Assembly: GCA_026647295.1 (NCBI GenBank)
Contig: JAPKHB010000183.1
Span: 1 to 7,605, forward strand
Direction of reading: 5' to 3'
From: Planctomycetota bacterium
Lineage (GTDB): Bacteria > Planctomycetota > PLA2 > JAEUHO01
DNA: 7,605 nt
In this document: one piece after another, positions 5,526-7,605 of the stretch
Numbering within the stretch: position 1 is the stretch's first letter
Layout: each line of letters begins with the position of its first letter
The notes under the pieces: model-generated
Told to the model about the DNA's origin: nothing
What the model saw: the letters and a program-made list of their open reading frames with translations, nothing else
The model's database searches: none
Translations under genes and position numbers: made by a program

Positions 5526-6152
5526 TCACGGGTTGCCCTCCGGCACCGGCTCGGAGCCGGCCTCGACCAGGTGCCCCAGCGCGCGGCGCAGGTGGTCGCG
5601 GGCGCGCGTGAGGAGCGACTTCACGGCCGGGATGGTCGTCCCCATCGCCTCGGCCACCTCCTCGTAGGAGCAGCCCTCGAAGCGGGAGAGCACCAGGGCC
5701 AGGCGCTGTTGCTCGGGCAGGCGGTCCACGGCCGCGCGAACCTGCGCGGCGACCTCCCCCTCCTCGAGCCGGGCAGAGGGGGCCCGGGCCCGGCCATCGG
5801 CCAGCGCCGGCCCGGCGCCCGGGGCGCCGTCGCCGTCGCCGAACACGGCGGTGAAGGCCTGCACGCGGCGGTTCTTCTCGGCCCGCAGCCGCCGGATCTC
5901 GTTGAGGCAGGCGTTCACGGTCACGCTGTAGAGCCAGGTCTTCACCTTGGCCTTGGGCTGGTAGGTCGCCTTGCCCCGGTAGACCCGGATGAAGACCTGC
6001 TGCGCGACGTCCTCCACGCCCGCGTAGCGCGAGCCCAGGTAGCGGCGCACGACCGCGTGCACCATGCCCTGGTACTTGTGCAGCAGCACCTCGAAGGCGC
6101 CGTCGTCGCCCTGCTGGAAGCGCTGCATGAGGAGCTGGTCGGCGTCGGGCAT
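5526..6152 (-). CDS. ECF-type RNA polymerase sigma factor
   Basis: This is an extracytoplasmic-function sigma factor (208 aa). Region 2 lies at ~15-92: FEVLLHKYQGMVHAVVRRYLG, EDVAQQVFIRVYRG (47-60) for core binding, and KTWLYSVTVNACLNEIRRLR (71-90) for -10 recognition. A low-complexity Gly/Ala/Asp linker follows (~104-130). Region 4 is at ~133-192: LPEQQRLALVLSRFEG, then the helix-turn-helix SYEEVAEAMGTTIPAVKSLLTRARDHLRR, which reads the -35 element. The ATG at 6152 is chosen because GGAAGG lies four bases upstream; an in-frame TTG at 6170 would add six residues. It heads a set with the membrane anti-sigma factor, so it is likely held inactive at the membrane until an envelope signal arrives. 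A candidate ECF-type promoter just upstream suggests autoregulation. Confidence 0.93.
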   Translation of the reverse strand: MPDADQLLMQRFQQGDDGAFEVLLHKYQGMVHAVVRRYLGSRYAGVEDVAQQVFIRVYRGKATYQPKAKVKTWLYSVTVNACLNEIRRLRAEKNRRVQAFTAVFGDGDGAPGAGPALADGRARAPSARLEEGEVAAQVRAAVDRLPEQQRLALVLSRFEGCSYEEVAEAMGTTIPAVKSLLTRARDHLRRALGHLVEAGSEPVPEGNP

Positions 6153-6175
6153 GGAGCCTTCCGGGGCCAAGGGGC

Positions 6176-6203
6176 CTATACCCGCCCCGGGCCCAGGGGT
6201 TGC
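6176..6203 (-). promoter_or_regulatory. Candidate ECF-type (autoregulated) promoter
   Basis: On the minus strand, GCAACC (6198-6203) and GTATAG (6176-6181) are separated by 16 nt. This resembles the AAC-containing -35 and short -10 of many ECF promoters. It would start transcription about 15 nt before the ECF sigma start codon, leaving just room for the GGAAGG ribosome binding site. The evidence is one site by eye, so confidence is low. Confidence 0.35.
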
Positions 6204-6208
6204 GCGCG

Positions 6209-6244
6209 GCCGTCGGGCGCCGGGCCCCCGGCCGGCCCGTCGGC
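6209..6244 (-). terminator. Strong hairpin after the signal peptidase gene
   Basis: The outer arms GCCG-T-CGGGC (6209-6218) and GCCCG-T-CGGC (6235-6244) pair over nine positions around one T-T mismatch. They enclose a perfect 5-bp GCCGG/CCGGC hairpin (6219-6232) with a 4-nt loop. It begins 7 nt past the signal peptidase stop and ends before the candidate ECF promoter, so it probably separates the two transcripts. It has no U-tract. Confidence 0.55.
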
Positions 6245-6251
6245 GTAGACC

Positions 6252-7605
6252 CTACCTCGGCGACCCGATCCGCGAAGGAGGCCAGGCCCGCCAGCGCACG
6301 GGGCCCACCACCTGCGAGACGTGGATGTCGGAGACCTCGGCCCAGCGCGAGTCCCGGCTGTTGTTCGTGTTGTCCCCCAGGAAGAAGAGGTGGCCCTCGG
6401 GCACCCGGTGGGGGTTGAGCGGGAGCCCGTCCCCGGACGGGGCGCCGATCCCCCCGTCGTAGGAGTAGTGCAGGTCGCGGTCCAGGCGCAGCCGCCCGGC
6501 CCGCGTGAGACCGGCGAGCACGACGGCGGGGCGCAGCGTTCCGTACGGGGCGCGGCGCTCCTCGCGGTGCACCCAGCCGCCGACGCGCGCGCTCACGCGG
6601 CCGTCCACGTAGCCCAGTTCCACCTCGAAGGGCCCGGGCGCCAAAGGGGGGTCGGGGGCCCGCGCGAGTTCGACGGGCCGCGCCTCCCCGCGCTGCTCGA
6701 GGAGCCGCACGCCCGCGTCGTCCAGCACCAGGCGGAAGCGCGCCGGGGGCAGCTCCTCGGGGCCGCGGCGCAGCAACTCGAGTTCGACCCGCCCCCCGGC
6801 CGCGCGCGTGCCCTCGAGCACGGCGAAGCCGTCCTGGAGCGCGAACGGGTAGGGCGCCCCTCCGGGGCCGTCGGGCGCAAGGTGCGCCACGGGCGGCTCA
6901 AGGCGCCGGGGCGTCGGCCCGGGCGCGCCCGTCGGCCCGGCCGGGTCGAGCGCCGACAGGTCCCACTCGTAGGCCGGCGCGCGCAGCGCCGCCACCAGGT
7001 CCCAGGGCTTGGCCAGGAGGAGGCCGTCCGCGTACACGTCGCCGAGCCGAAGGGCGATCTCCTCGCCCGGCAGCCCGGCGACGCGCTTCACGAAGGTGTC
7101 GTCGCCGCGCCGGTAGGTGACGATGCTCCAGCGCTCGGGCACCTCGGGCCGCCCGAGCAACCACACCACGACCCGGTCCCCCACGCCCAGCGTCGGGGTC
7201 ATGGACGGCGACGGGATCTGGTACACGCGCACGACGAAGGCCTGGAGGAGGAAGTACGCCGCCAGCACCCCCAGCAGCCACGGGCCCTCGTGCACGGCCA
7301 GGCGTCGCAGGCCGTCCCCGAGCGTGCGCGAGAGCACGATCGTGGCGCGCCCCCGCGCCACGCGCTCCAGCACGCCGCGGGCCGCGCGCAGCGACCCGAA
7401 CTCCGAAAGCCGGTCCGCAACGCGCAGCGACTCCAGGTGGGCCGCGACGTCGGCCCGGATGCGCTCGCGGGTCGCTTCGTCGCGCACGCGGCGCGTGAGC
7501 GCGACGGCCGTTTCGCGCACGCCCCGGTCGCGCGAGGCCACGACGTCAAGGACCGGCTCCCCCGGGGGGGGCGCCGCCGTCGCCAGGCCGTAGCGGGTGA
7601 GCCCG
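6252..7605 (-). CDS. lepB: Signal peptidase I with long N-terminal extension and internal insertion
   Basis: This membrane serine protease (S26) cleaves signal peptides from exported proteins. Residues are counted from an in-frame GTG at 7541. A transmembrane helix (~86-104, WLLGVLAAYFLLQAFVV) precedes the catalytic serine S113 in IPSPSMTPTLGVGDRV. The catalytic lysine is K152 in FVKRVAGLPGE, and box E is FFLGDNTNNSRDSR (386-399). Between boxes D and E lie about 220 residues, including a beta-rich stretch (PFEVELGYVDGRVSARVGGW, 304-323) reminiscent of a concanavalin/LamG-like sheet. An 85-residue charged helical region precedes the membrane helix. The frame stays open to the window edge; the extra 21 codons have only one A/T third base and continue a HEAT-like helix pattern (EPVLDVVASRDRGVRE). 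No ribosome binding site marks the GTG at 7541, so I treat the 5' end as lying outside the window. Confidence 0.9.
   Translation of the reverse strand, partial: GLTRYGLATAAPPPGEPVLDVVASRDRGVRETAVALTRRVRDEATRERIRADVAAHLESLRVADRLSEFGSLRAARGVLERVARGRATIVLSRTLGDGLRRLAVHEGPWLLGVLAAYFLLQAFVVRVYQIPSPSMTPTLGVGDRVVVWLLGRPEVPERWSIVTYRRGDDTFVKRVAGLPGEEIALRLGDVYADGLLLAKPWDLVAALRAPAYEWDLSALDPAGPTGAPGPTPRRLEPPVAHLAPDGPGGAPYPFALQDGFAVLEGTRAAGGRVELELLRRGPEELPPARFRLVLDDAGVRLLEQRGEARPVELARAPDPPLAPGPFEVELGYVDGRVSARVGGWVHREERRAPYGTLRPAVVLAGLTRAGRLRLDRDLHYSYDGGIGAPSGDGLPLNPHRVPEGHLFFLGDNTNNSRDSRWAEVSDIHVSQVVGPVRWRAWPPSRIGSPR

Noticed and set aside
1..7605. tRNA or rRNA genes, CRISPR array, insertion sequences
   Set aside because: Reading both strands by eye, I saw no tRNA cloverleaf, regularly spaced repeats, transposase motifs or terminal inverted repeats.

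Overview
The window is a very GC-rich bacterial segment, apart from its first ~240 bases. It carries seven protein-coding genes and one clear structured RNA. A Planctomycetota-like bacterium is the most likely source. This is inferred from the HEAT-VWA protein, the signal peptidase I with a long internal insertion, the membrane-anchored zinc-less anti-sigma factor, and near-exclusive G/C at third codon positions. No taxonomic marker gene is present to prove it.

Left edge (1-240): the 5' end of ispE runs leftward off the window. Its codon usage is unlike the rest: 17 of 55 codons end in A/T, against 1 of 55 at the start of the next gene. A compositional break falls near position 238, just where a rightward HEAT/VWA gene begins without a convincing start. 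That gene (to 1329) ends against a strong symmetrical hairpin it shares with the convergent sigma-factor gene.

Centre (1382-2700): a leftward sigma-28 (FliA/WhiG-type) sigma factor is preceded by a ~520-base gene-free region. That region holds a class I cyclic di-GMP riboswitch (GEMM-I, minus strand, 2441-2561), which can be folded by hand into the whole GEMM architecture. A two-part stem-loop follows directly downstream of it, then a ~280-nt leader. The arrangement implies that c-di-GMP controls production of a motility or lifestyle sigma factor.

Right half (2685-7605), all leftward: a signal peptidase I ends in a hairpin. Next comes a three-gene set of ECF sigma factor, transmembrane anti-sigma factor and secreted DUF3106-like protein, then a carbon-nitrogen hydrolase. 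The ECF gene has a candidate ECF-type promoter. The ECF and anti-sigma genes are separated by an unusually long (199-base) structured spacer, while the anti-sigma and the secreted protein genes are almost fused. A sensible model is that the secreted protein works in or responds to the envelope pathway controlled by this sigma/anti-sigma pair.
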